Positions 1 through 10,531 of a DNA stretch of 64,000 nt are shown here, in pieces. The position numbers and the translations under genes are program-made. Every line of letters starts with the position of its first letter. Within the stretch, counting starts at the first letter, position 1. Origin of the DNA: Arabidopsis thaliana (lineage: Eukaryota > Streptophyta > Magnoliopsida > Brassicales > Brassicaceae). The DNA lies in the NCBI RefSeq assembly GCF_000001735.4, contig NC_003074.8, positions 7,006,101 through 7,070,100 of the forward strand. Direction: 5' to 3'. A model generated the notes under the pieces. That model was not told the origin of the DNA and did not search any database. It was given only the letters and a program-made list of their open reading frames with translations.

Positions 1-525
1 AAGGTGAAGTACATGCCTGATTGAAATGATTTCATTCCTCAACTTCTCAACCATCTCCAGAGAACTCTGATTTTCACCTCTCAAATGTTCCATCAACTCC
101 TCTGAGGCTGCAAATAGCAAAAGAGAGAAAAGACAGACACACTAAGAACGTATTCACAGACTTAAAAGGTCTCTTGTTATAATTCTCGATTCCAAGTGTT
201 TGTAATTGCAATGTGAAATCAAACCTAACTAGAGATATCTAAAATTCAAGTATGGAACAAAGGAACTCAAACTCAAAGAACGAATCTTTCGAAATTGGTA
301 CCTGAAACAAAGGTAAGGAATTTCTCTTCTTGTTCCTTATTAATCTCATCGTATTCGGAATATTTCTTCTTCTGAAAAAAAAGGAGATCGAAATCAAAAT
401 CGAACCCAGAAAAGCGAAATTCCGGAGAAACCCTCAGAAATTGACAAGAAAATTAAACGGAAGATGTTGCAGAAAACCTGGAGTTTGGTGTATTTGTCGT
501 AGAGCTTGGCGTAGAGAGCTTCCAT
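1..525 (-). CDS. TTN9: TITAN9-like protein, 5' part (partial)
   Basis: First three coding exons of a minus-strand gene that runs off the left edge. Exon 1 (525-478) starts MEALYAKLYDKY, exon 2 is 371-302 (KKKYSEYDEINKEQEEKF), exon 3 begins at 107 and continues past base 1 (SEELMEHLRGENQSSLEMVEKLRNE, given here as two pieces: SEELMEHLRGENQ and SSLEMVEKLRNE). All junctions have GT-AG sites and the reading frame stays open through the joins. The visible part is charged, Glu/Lys-rich and helical, probably coiled coil. The gene next to the CYP705A array in Arabidopsis is, as I remember it, TITAN9 (At3g20070), needed for endosperm and embryo development with unknown biochemical function. The symbol rests on position and the N-terminus only. 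Confidence 0.65.
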
Positions 526-1043
526 TTTCTGCTCACTGTAGAAGAGTGAAGAATCAAATCAAATTGATTACCCGACCCGGAAAGAAGCAAAATCGACGAG
601 CTTACAAATTCGATTCAAGAGAGCAAAACACACTCGCTTTGGTTTCCAGATTTGAAGGAGAATGACGAAACTGATGAATTCAAAAGAGACCAACTTTATA
701 AAATTCCCAAACCGACGACGCCTATGACACTGAGAAGTGGATTTTAATTCTAGGGCAACGGTTTTTTTCTTCTTCTCAAAGCACTATTTTTCTTCTATCT
801 TTTTATTTAATTTTAAGTTCTTAATTATAAGAATATGAAAACCAAGTTATCCATTGGATTCACACATTTTTTTTTTTGATGAAAAGATCTATTTTGGTCC
901 ACACTTGTGACCATAATTGTACATGCCATGAAGGTCACGAGAGTTTCGCTGGGAACTTAGTACAAATTTCCTCTGTTATAAACAATCCTGATTGATTATT
1001 GACTACGGATTCCTCTTGTTTCATCAACCTACCAAAAAAAACA
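526..1043. other. intergenic, TTN9 upstream region
   Basis: Holds the 5' leader and promoter of the minus-strand TTN9-like gene. Bases 860-1043 precede the first P450 relic and keep the style of the CYP705A leaders (a short AC-rich stretch before an ATG). An ORF on the plus strand at 330-665 is the antisense shadow of TTN9 exons 1-2. No other gene seen. Confidence 0.5.
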
Positions 1044-1560
1044 ATGATATCACCGTTGACGCTCAAAACTCCTTCATCTTCATCCTCTTATGTCTCTTCT
1101 CACTTCTCTGTTGCTATCTCTTCTTCAAGAAACCTAAGGATGGCTTTATAGCGAATAAGATAATGAGATTTTTGGGGAACACGGAGAAGAGGAGCCAAAG
1201 GACATCAAGATGGAGACATGATGGACGTATTGTTAATGCTTATGATGATAGATCCTGAATCTTGGTGATGTCCTAATGAGTTTAAGCCAGAGAGGTTTTT
1301 AGCTTCTTTTGGATCAGGGCAAGACGATGCACTTCAGTACATTCTTTTCGGAAGCGGAAGGAGATGCTGTCTGGGAGTAAATCTGAGTTACATCTTTGTA
1401 GGAACTGCGATTGGAATGATGTTGCAATGCTTTGACTGGAAAACCAAAGGAGACAAGGTTGACATGGAAGAGGCCATTCGAGGATTGAACCTGACCATGG
1501 CTCATCCCCTTAAGTGCATTCCTGTTGCTAGAAACCTAAACCCTTTGGCTTGCTCGAACC
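1044..1560 (+). pseudogene. CYP705A relic with internal deletions
   Basis: A P450 remnant made of three joined pieces. 1058-1142 is the N-terminal membrane anchor (QNSFIFILLCLFSLLCC...FFKKPKD). About 1160-1234 comes from the end of exon 1 (the segment read EHEEKP...DMMDVLL in the intact copies). From about 1229 it is the C-terminal part of exon 2 (NAYAVMRDP onward). The original ATG at 1044 is out of frame with the anchor by one base. Between the pieces the proline hinge, most of exon 1, the intron, the I-helix and the ExxR motif are gone. The heme loop reads FGSGRRCCLG instead of FGSGRRGCPG. The tail (MAHPLKCIPVARN) is still clearly CYP705A. No functional enzyme can be made. Confidence 0.85.
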
Positions 1561-2712
1561 TTAAACCCTGTAACTTTGAATTTGCAAAAAAGTTGTTGGT
1601 GAGAGGAAGCTCTGCTCCGCTTTGTATGTTCCCGTGTCCAAGTCTCCCGGTTTAAGTGGCTACCTTTTGGTTTAGTTTGGTTTATTGTGTGAAATTGTAA
1701 ATAATTGTGTAGTGTTCTTCGGTTTAAGGCATATATCGGTTTCATTGTTCACTGACTTCACTGACTTCATTCACTTCAAATCTTGTGTTTATGATCTTAA
1801 AAATGCAGCGGTTTTTAAGGTTGATTTTGTTTTCTCCGATTCGATTCTCTGTATAATGCGATCCCACTCATATGTGACTAATTGGGTTTTTGCCCATATA
1901 AAGGAAGCAAAATTCAGGTGATGAAGGAAAAAGATGAAGATGTCGGCTTTGAAGTGAAGAAATTGGAGATTTAACAAATTCAGAAGTTTGAGGGAAATTT
2001 ACAGCATTGGAATCCCTCTAGACACTGCTGGTTAGGATTGGGAATGGAGGAATTAACAGCTGCAAGATCAAGAAATCCCCTAAGCAGCTGAATCGTGTGA
2101 CCAGAAAGGGGCTGATTGTTGTGAATTGTGATCGTCTGCTTTTCTTTTACTTGAGATTCTTGAATCTGATTTCTGATAGCGTTCGAGCGAGAGAGAGATT
2201 TTCATGTCTCGGAAGCTGATTTCTACAAGAGTTTATGGTCAAGACATGGACTTCCCAACATCACTTATTTTGCTTGGCCGGACACAAGAAGGTGGGTTGG
2301 GATTTAGAGTTAGACCACTTTGACATGTTTACTTCTTTGAGATTGAGCTACCCTATTTTGGTATGTCTTGCAACTCCTCCATTATTCTTGTTTGTTCCAA
2401 TGTTTTGGTCTCTTAATCCTATCCTAGGAATTTGCTGTACTTGCTCTGGAGTCAACCATAAATCCAGTAGGGAATGATTGAATCACATCCAGTAACATGT
2501 TTTTAGTCAAAACATCTATCTGAGATTCTTAGTAGATATAAGAAGTTTGACAAAAATGAAATGCTTATTTATAGAAGAGTGATGAACTATCTTGGTCCCA
2601 CACTAGTAACCACGATGAAAAATACATTATTTGTATCTAATATATACAGAGGATGGTCGATTCTTGATTAACGAATCTCATGTCTCATCTTCCTCTTTCA
2701 CTTTGAGCAATT
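1561..2712. other. intergenic spacer before CYP705A15
   Basis: Degenerate 3' flank of the relic followed by the promoter of CYP705A15. Bases 2660-2712 resemble the leaders of the other copies (CTTTGAGCAA just before the ATG). Short ORFs here have no recognisable family. A stretch near 2235-2340 does not resemble the other spacers and I cannot identify it. Confidence 0.4.
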
Positions 2713-4363
2713 ATGGCAGCAATGAACATCGTTGACTTTCAAAACTGCTTCTTTTTTGTCCTCTTAAGCCTCTTCTCACTTCTCTGTTACTCTCTCTTCT
2801 TCAGGAAACCAAAGGAACCTCGACTTCACTATGATTTACCTCCGAGCCCTCCGACTCTTCCCATCATTGGTCATCTTCACCTTCTTCTCTCTGTTCTAGT
2901 CCACAGATCTTTACAGACACTCTCCACCAAGTATGGGTCTATTCTCTATCTTCGCGTCTTCAGTTTCCCTGTAGCCCTCGTCTCCTCAGCATCTATTGCT
3001 TATGAGATCTTCAGGGAACACGACGTGAACATCTCGTCTCGTGGTTTCCCTCCTACCGATGATTCCCTTTTTGCTGGATCTTTCAGCTTCACCTCTGCTC
3101 CCTATGGAGATTACTGGAAGTTCATGAAGAAGCTCCTGGTCACGAACTTGCTTGGACCCCAGGCACTCGAGCGGTCACGAGGATTCCGTGCAGATGAGCT
3201 AGATCTGTTTTACGAGAACCTGTTGGATAAAGCGATGAAGAAGGAGAGCGTGGATATCTGTGTGGAGGCGTTGAAGCTCAGTAACAACAGCATCTGCAAG
3301 ATGATCATGGGGAGGAGTTGTTCAGAGGAGAATGGTGAGGCAGAGAGAGTTAGGGCTTTGGCTACCCAGTTAGATGGCTTGACGAAGAAGATCTTATTGG
3401 CGAACATGTTGCGTGCGGGGTTTAAAAAGCTTGTTGTCTCACTGTTTAGAAAGGAAATGATGGATGTTTCCAGCAGATTTGATGAGCTGCTCGAAAGGAT
3501 CCTTGTGGAACATGAAGATAAACTGGACATGCATCATCAAGGTACAGACTTAGTGGACGCGTTGTTGGCAGCTTGTCGGGACAAAAATGCAGAGTATAAG
3601 ATCTCTAGGAACCATATCAAGTCGTTTTTCGCGGTAAATGTTCCTCCCATAAGGTGGTTTCATTGAGAATGCATAACTTTTTTGCCTAAGAAAAAACGTT
3701 TTGCAACTGCAGGATCTCTTATTTGCAAGCACTGACACCTTTGTGCAAACAACACAGTGGACAGTGGCGGAGATCATTAATAACCCTAATGTTCTTGAGA
3801 GATTGAGAGGAGAAATCGATTCCGTGGTCGGGAAAGCAAGGTTGATTCAAGAAACTGATTTGCCAAACCTCCCTTATTTGCAAGCGGTGGTCAAGGAAGG
3901 GCTAAGACTGCATCCGCCGGGGCCTCTCTTTGCAAGGTTCTCCCAAGAAGGGTGTAGGATCGGAGGGTTCTATGTACCGGAGAAAACAACATTAATGATT
4001 AATGCTTATGCTGTGATGAGAGATTCTGATTCTTGGGAAGATCCTGATGAGTTTAAACCAGAGAGGTTTCTAGCTTCGTCAAGATCAGAGCAGGAAAAGG
4101 AGAGAAGAGAGCAAGCAATTAAGTACATTGCTTTCGGAAGCGGACGAAGAAGCTGTCCTGGAGAAAATCTAGCATATATCTTTTTAGGAACTGCAATTGG
4201 AGTGATGGTACAGGGATTTGAGTGGAGAATCAAAGAAGAGAAAGTTAACATGGAAGAGGCTAATGTAGGACTGAGCTTGACCATGGCTTATCCTCTTAAG
4301 GTCACTCCTGTTCCTCGAACCCTAGTCCCCTTAACTCAGAATCCACTGAACCGGAGTTCATGA
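2713..4363 (+). CDS. CYP705A15: cytochrome P450 CYP705A15
   Basis: Two exons, 2713-3633 and 3713-4363, joined GCG|GAT with a 79-base intron; 523 residues. N-terminal membrane anchor (about residues 5-30), proline hinge PPSPPTLP, I-helix ASTDTF near 312, ExxR (EGLR) near 369, KPERF, and the heme loop FGSGRRSCPG with the cysteine ligand at about 455. A heme-thiolate monooxygenase on the ER, reduced by cytochrome P450 reductase. The CYP705 family is found in Brassicales, and characterised members oxidise triterpenoids; the substrate here is not readable from sequence. The I-helix differs from its siblings: the first Gly of AGTDT is Ser, and Phe follows the Thr. The Asp-Thr pair itself is kept. 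First intact copy of the tandem array. Confidence 0.95.
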
Positions 4364-5126
4364 ATCTTTGGTAAGTAATTAGGTAGCCTTGTTTTTACGT
4401 TACCGTGTCTGAGTTTACTGGTTTAGTTTGGCTAATGTGTGAAACCGTAAACAATTGTGTTGTTATTCGGATTTATTTGTGGATTGGTTCATATATGGGG
4501 TTATCTTGAAAGCAGCAAACTTTAGCTTCTTCATGTTACTTGGTTCAATGGATTTGAAGGATGCCAGTTGGAGTAGCATAGAAATAAACATTATATTGCA
4601 ATCACATGAGTTTCTTTTGCGAACCATTCATGTTTCAGGGAAGGGAGGGAAAACTTAAGATCTTGCAGTAGATTTGAGAAATGTTTTGGTCTTTATATTT
4701 GTCCTCTCCACCTATGATATGCTACTCATGTGTGGTTTCTGTGACTTTGATTGAATTTATGACCCGAAAGGAAGAAAATTTCAGTTGTGTAGGGTTTTTG
4801 TAATTTAGATATTAAAGCTCTTTACGGAGATTTCTGCAGTAATTATTCTTCTTTTAATGCGCTTTCAAGTAGTGATGTTTGCGGCTTCTTGGCTCCCTGG
4901 ATTTACAACGTTTTCCTGGCAAACTCATCAAATTTCTTCAAACCAATGCTCGCATATTCATCAGAACAAGCTCCTCGACATCAACGCACTCTCACAACTC
5001 ACAAGCTCCAAGCTAGCCTTCAATATCTTCATTCAACCATAATCTCACTTGGTAAATATCTCTCTTTCAGTAATTCCTCTTTCTTTTTCATGGGTACTAC
5101 ATTACAAAAATCAGACAAAACTTTCA

Positions 5127-5325
5127 CGGATTCCTCTTTCTTTTTCATGGGAACTACATTACAAAAATCTGACAAAACTGATAGAATATTAAATTCACTT
5201 GTCGTAAGATGTGAGTTATTAGCAAAATTTCACGGAGTTCCAATAAAGAAAAACATTTCTTGATCTAGTAAACAAAACATGGCCATACATTAGATTCATT
5301 GATTCTTGATAAGAGAAATTGTATC
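5127..5325 (+). repeat. direct repeat, copy 1 (about 195 bp)
   Basis: This block recurs almost unchanged at 5600-5797, about 473 bases downstream. It runs from CGGATTCCTCTTTC through TTTCACGGAGTTCCAATAAA to GATAAGAGAAATTGTA, with only a few substitutions. Its first 45 bases are also tandemly repeated just upstream (5073-5118), giving three copies of TTCCTCTTTCTTTTTCATGG in the spacer. The copies lie directly upstream of CYP705A16, so the promoter-proximal region of that gene was duplicated. Confidence 0.9.
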
Positions 5326-5599
5326 TAATGGCAAAGATATCTTGATGATTTTAAATGCTATTTTCTTAAGAAAATTTTCAAATATGATATGAAACCAAAG
5401 ATCACATACAATCTAATTTTAGTGGTTAAAAAAACAAAATCAAATTAACCAATTTAAACAACAATTTATAATGATTGTGGTCCTCAGTTTACAAACTTTT
5501 CCAAATTGAGTAAGGCTATTACATTTTGGTAACAAAGGGGGCACGGCACCTCAACTTTCCAAGAAATTTGTATTTTTATGTGCTATTCAAACACTACAT

Positions 5600-5797
5600 T
5601 ACGGATTCCTCTTTCTTTTTCATGGGAACTACATTACAAAAATCCGACAAAACTGATAGAATTATTAAATTCACTTGTCGTAAGATGTGAGTTATTACCA
5701 AAATTTCACGGAGTTCCAATAAAGAAAAACATTTCTTGATCTAGTAAACAAAACATGGCCATACATTAGATTCATTGATTCTTGGTAAGAGAAATTG
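5600..5797 (+). repeat. direct repeat, copy 2 (about 195 bp)
   Basis: Second copy of the block at 5127-5325, ending about 40 bases before the A16 start codon. High identity points to a recent duplication. The 270 bases between the copies are AT-rich and contain no gene that I can see. Confidence 0.9.
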
Positions 5798-5839
5798 TAC
5801 ATTTATATGTCATTTGCCTCGTCTTCACTTTGAGTAACA

Positions 5840-7495
5840 ATGGCAGCAATGATCAACGTTGAATTTCAAAACTGTTTCATCTTCATGCTCTTATGTCTCT
5901 TCTCACTCCTCTGTTACTCTCTGCTCTTCAGGAAACCAAGCTCAAGACAAAACTCCTATGACTGTGATCTGCCTCCAAGCCCTCCTTCTATGCCAATCAT
6001 CGGCCATCTTCACCTTATCCTCTCTTCTCTTGTCCACAAGTCTTTTCAAAAAATCTCCTCCAAGTACGGACCTCTCCTCCATCTCCGCATCTTCAACGTC
6101 CCCATAGTCCTCGTCTCCTCTGCGTCAGTGGCCTACGATATCTTCAGGGTGCACGATGTAAACGTCTCTTCTCGCGGTCCCCCTCCATTCGAGGAGTCAC
6201 TCTTGTTCGGATCTTCCAGCTTCATCAGCGCTCCCCTCCCTATGGAGATTACTGGAAGTTCATGAAGAAGCTAATGGTCACAAAGCTGCTTGGACCGCAT
6301 GCACTCGAGAGGTCACGAAAAATCCGTGCAGATGAACTATACCGGTTATACACAAACCTGCTTGACAAGGCGATGAAGAAGGAGAGTGTTGAGATCGGTA
6401 AGGAAACAATGAAGCTCACTAACAATACCATTTGCAAGATGATCATGGGGAGGAGTTGTTCGGAAGAGAACGGTGAGGCAAAAATAGTCAGGGGTTTGAT
6501 TGCCGAGTCATTTACTTTGTCGAAGAAATTTTTCTTGGCAGCAACTTTGCGCAGGTTGCTGGAAAAGCTCGGGATCTCGTTGTTCCAGAAGGAGATAATG
6601 GGTGTTTCCCGTGGATTCGACGAGCTACTAGAGAGGATTCTGAGGGAGCATGAAGAGAAACCGGACGAGCATCATGATACAGACATGATGGACGCATTGT
6701 TGGCTGCTTATAATGACGAAAAAGCCGAGTATAAGATCACTAGAAACCAGATCAAGGCGTTTATAGTGGTATATCATTCTATGATCACTTTTGGTTCTTT
6801 GAGATTAACCACACCTAACAGTTCACACCAATACTTGTCCTTGAATAATAAGATACGTTATACAATTGCAGGATATGTTCATAGCGGGCACTGACATCTC
6901 AGCGCTAACGACACAGGGGACAATGGCTGAGATCATTAACAACCCTAACGTTCTTGTGAGAATTAGAGAAAAAATCGATTCTGTTGTAGGGAAATCAAGG
7001 TTGATTCAAGAAACGGATCTACCAAAGCTCCCTTACTCACAAGCGGTAGTCAAAGAAGGGCTGAGATTGCACCCGCCTACGCCTCTCATGGTAAGGGAGT
7101 TCCAAGAAGGGTGTAAGGTCAAAGGTTTCTACATACCAGCGAGCACAACCCTTGTTGTTAATGGTTATGCTGTGATGAGAGATCCAAATGTCTGGGAAGA
7201 GCCTGAGGAGTTTAAGCCGGAGAGGTTTCTAGCTTCTTCAAGATTAAGGGAAGAAGAAGAGATAAGAGAGCAAGCCCTCAAGTACATTGCATTTGGTAGC
7301 GGAAGGAGAGGATGTCCTGGAACAAATATAGCGTATATCTTTGTAGGAACGGCGATTGGAATGATGGTGCAATGCTTTGACTGGAAAATCAAAGGAGACA
7401 AGGTTGACATGAAAGAGGCCATTGGAGGACTGAACCTGACATTGGCTCATCCCCTTAAGTGCACTCCTGTTGCTCGATCCCCAAAACCTTTTTAA
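5840..7495 (+). pseudogene. CYP705A16: CYP705A16, frameshifted near-intact P450
   Basis: Exon 1 5840-6768 and exon 2 6872-7495 line up end to end with the intact paralogues, but exon 1 carries a 5-base tandem duplication, CTCCC CTCCC at 6231-6240, where others have GCTCCCTATGGAG. The frame shifts inside the SAPYGDYW segment and hits a stop at 6265. Without the extra five bases exon 1 would be 924 bases, a whole number of codons. Everything else looks healthy: GT-AG intron, ExxR, KPERF, FGSGRRGCPG. The I-helix is AGTDIS...TTQGT, with Ile in place of the usual catalytic Thr, exactly as in A19, its closest sibling. No second inactivating lesion was seen, so inactivation appears recent, or the allele may be functional in other accessions. 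Confidence 0.88.
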
Positions 7496-8000
7496 GTTCA
7501 AATTATTAAAACCGATGTTCGATGTTTGATGTTGGTGACTGGACTATAGTGTTGTAAGATGAATGAAGTTATAATAATAACGAAGCTTGCTTTTTGTTGT
7601 TCTGTTAGTACTCGTTCATTCATTCTCTATTAAGACACTCAAAATCTCATACCACTCTTTATTTTTCTCAAACCTCACACTCTCTATTATTTTCTACGTT
7701 GCTTGATATTGTAACTTCTTACTCTTGTATTGTATGTTATGGGGATGATTGCTCTCGTTTATTCTCTCTCAATCTATGTTCTACAGAGAGTCTGCAGCCC
7801 ACTTTTGTTGACAAAAGGAGAAACCAACACATCTTATTTTCAATAATAAACACTATTTAATTTTTCAACAAAAAAACACTCCTTTGACTAAGAATTAGTG
7901 AATTACCACATGTGATGCAATTCTAGAATACGTGGTAACAGAGATTATTTACACTATGTTTTATCTACCTTTCCGGCTTTGAGCAACAATTGCAACAACG
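7496..8000. other. intergenic spacer A16-A17P
   Basis: 3' flank of A16 (similar to the 3' flank of A19 at 14550-14700) followed by the leader of A17P, where CTTTGAGCAACAATTGC shows the ancestral ATG changed to ATT. No gene seen. Confidence 0.5.
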
Positions 8001-9272
8001 ATGATGACCGTTGAGTTCCAAAACTGGTTCCTTTTCATATATTAAGGAGAGAATCATATCTTTGATTATTTTATTCGAAATCTTATACAAGCTGGTGCAC
8101 TACGTGTCTCTCATGTCTCAACCCATGATCAGTTAGCAGACGCATTGACGAAACCACTACCACGTACCAGTTTTCAAGCTGCATGTTCCAAGATTGGAGT
8201 GACAAGAGTCCCTCCATCTTGAGGGAGCGTATTAAGGAGAGAATCATATCTTTGATTATTCCAATCATACCTTTGATTTCTCATATCATTCGATTACTAC
8301 AATCATGGACTTATTTATGTATAGTACATATTCTGATTTATGTCTATTGTAATACCCTAGCTAGCATCTCCTCTGTATATAAGTTCTCACTCTGTTTTAA
8401 TAAAAAGATATCACTTCTACAAACTCTTATATCATACTCCTCTGCTTCTTGTCACTCTTTTGTTACTCTCTCTTCTTCAAGAAACAAAAGGACTCACAAG
8501 TGCTTCCGAGCCCTCCGGCTCTTCCGATCATTGGCCATCTCCACCATGTACTCTTTTCTTCAGCTTACAAGTCTTTACAAAAACTCTCATCCAAGTACGG
8601 ACCTCTCCTATATCTCCGTATCTTCAACTTCCCTGTAGTCCTCGTCTCCTCGGCCTCAGTGGCATATGAGATCTTCAAGGCCCATGACCTGAGCATCTCC
8701 TCTCGCGAGAACCCTCCAATCGACGAGTCCCTCTTGCTTGGATCTTCCGTCTTTGTCAGGGCCCCTTATGGAGATCATTTTAGGTTTATGAAGAAGCTCT
8801 TGGTTACAAAGCTTTTAGGACCACATGCACTCGAGAGGTCACGAGGCATCCGTGCAGATGAGCTAGAGCGGCTTTACAGAAGTCTTTTTGATAAAGCTGT
8901 GAAGAAGGAGAGTGTTGAGATTGGTAAGGAAGCAACGAAGCTCAGTATCAACAGCATATCTGCAAGATGAGCATGGGGAGGAGTTTTTCAGAGGAGAGTG
9001 GTGAGGCTGAGAGACTAAGGGGATTGGTTACTGATTTAGATGGCTTGACAAAGAATTTTTTGTTGGCAAACATATTCCGCTGGCCGCTTGAGAAGCTCGG
9101 AATCTCACTGTTCAAAAAGGAGATAGTGTGTGTTTCAAATATCTTTGACAAGTTGCTGGAGAAGATTCTTGTGGAACATGAAGAGCATCGAGGAATCCAC
9201 TTGACAATGGCTCATCCTCTTAAGTGCACTCCAGTTGCTCGATCCTTAAACCCTTTAATATCTTATCTGTAA
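8001..9272 (+). pseudogene. CYP705A17P: CYP705A17P, retroelement-interrupted P450
   Basis: A P450 with at least three lesions. The N-terminus (MMTVEFQNWFLFI from 8001) is cut at 8039 by an LTR retrotransposon remnant and resumes at 8437. Reading then continues through the hinge, B-C region and SVFVRAPYGDHFRF to about 8957, where two extra bases (AGCATATCTGCAAG versus AGCATCTGCAAG in paralogues) shift the frame. Finally the sequence jumps near 9183 from ILVEHEE straight to LTMAHPLKCTPVAR, deleting the end of exon 1, the intron, the I-helix, ExxR and the heme cysteine. The ancestral start codon is also lost (ATT). Clearly dead. Confidence 0.93.
8040..8431 (+). mobile_element. Ty1/copia-type LTR retrotransposon remnant
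   Basis: Flanked by a 5-base direct repeat TCATA (8035-8039 and 8432-8436) that splits the P450 anchor codons, so it is a true insertion with target-site duplication. The right end 8230-8431 is a 202-base LTR starting TATTAAGG; the left end keeps only the first 31 bases of the same LTR (8040-8070). Between them 8071-8218 encodes the C-terminal tail of a copia polyprotein, including STHDQLADALTKPLPRTSF, followed by a stop and a purine-rich tract (CTTGAGGGAGCG) before the LTR. Most of the 5' LTR, gag, integrase and reverse transcriptase are deleted. Sense orientation matches the host gene. Element family not assigned. Confidence 0.88.
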
Positions 9273-10531
9273 AATCGATGTTTGAATCAAAGTTGGTGTC
9301 TGGACTAATAATAAGGACGATTGCGCTCTGTTGTTCTGTAACTTACTAGTTCATTCATCTTATTCAGGTTCCCGGTTTATTAGCTTTATATTTGGTTTAC
9401 TGTGGTATGATTTTTTCTCTCGTTTATATTTGTTGAATTGTGTTAACCAATGGACTCCCGAAGCTTTGGTTTAGTTTCCCGATTAAGCATTTTAGGTTTG
9501 GTTTTCCTTAAGAAACCGTAAACACTGTTTATTGTGTTTTGTCTTGTTTAGGAATTAGAACGGTTGAATTTCAGATTTCGAGATTCAAATGCGATTATTG
9601 AAGGTGATGTCCAGAAAGCAAACAAATTTCGTCGGTGTAGGGTTTGGTTTGTAGAAGTTTTGTGTCAAAATGTATTTTTTTTTTTTTTTTTTTTTTACCA
9701 ATTTCGAGTGACGGAGGAGGAAAATAAGATTTGGGCTTCGAAGTTCAGTGAACTAAGTGTGATTTTGGGAGAAAATGGAGTAAATTATCCCTGCAAGAAA
9801 TCCATCGGTGAGTAAACTACTATGTTGATGAATCGCATTGTGTTAGTGATGATTGCATCTCTTGAGTCAATCAAGATTGATTATTTATTGAGATATGTTC
9901 GTCTTTTCTTTGCCTTTTTTTTGACTTTATATGGCTTCTCATCAAAATTACTTAAACATGTCTTTGTAACCAAATCGTTGCCAATATAACTACTTTCAGG
10001 TGCTAATGATTTTTCTCTGGAATTTCATTGACTCTTCAAACTTTGAAAATGGTTAGGGAATCCTCAAATTTGTGGGAGAAATATAATACAATCGTTGCAA
10101 AGAATCATATAGCAAGATTCTTTATTTCTCTACATATTTTGTAGTTTACACTTTACATAACCACACAGACTTACCTGGTTTAGGAAGAATATACTTCTTT
10201 TTGAGGTTTTGCTTCGCTGATTAGATTGTTTATCATGTTGTGTAGTAAACAGGTTTTCAAAGAGGAAAAAGAAGAAGGTTATGAGGAACATTACTTATAC
10301 TGTGAGTCAATCTTGAATCCTTCTGTTTAGTTGCATTATTAGCTTGAGAGGTTATGAACTCTATATTTATTATTATTATCGCTTAGATCACGAGTGTCTC
10401 TTATCTGAGTTTATCTTATTTCAAAAACAAGGTTCTAGTTCTCCAATATTTCACCTTTTTTCCAAAGAAAAGCATTTTTTAAAACGGATCCCTGATTATG
10501 TTTCATACTTCTTCTTCACTTTGGAGCAACA
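9273..10531. other. intergenic spacer A17P-A18
   Basis: 3' flank of A17P, a poly-T run at 9669-9697, then AT-rich sequence. The last 200 bases share motifs with the region upstream of A20 (GTTCTAGTT.TCCA, AGAAGCATTTT, GATTATGTTTCAT), so these two promoters are related by duplication. An ORF at 9564-9815 spans the poly-T tract and has no family features. Confidence 0.5.

Larger units (their letters stand above)
4364..5839. other. intergenic spacer with duplicated segments
   Basis: Between A15 and A16. 4450-5045 is a diverged copy of spacer sequence also present around 12360-12600 and 17270-17830 (shared phrases such as GATTGGTTCATATA, and a stretch ending CATAATCTCAC.TGGTAAAT), so spacers were duplicated together with genes. 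From 5073 the spacer holds a local direct repeat, annotated separately. 5790-5839 is the leader of A16. Confidence 0.6.

Noticed and set aside
330-665. 111-codon ORF on the plus strand
   Set aside because: Antisense of TTN9 exons 1-2; basic, low-complexity translation with no family features.
9564-9815. 83-codon ORF
   Set aside because: Runs through a poly-T tract (poly-Phe); spacer sequence.
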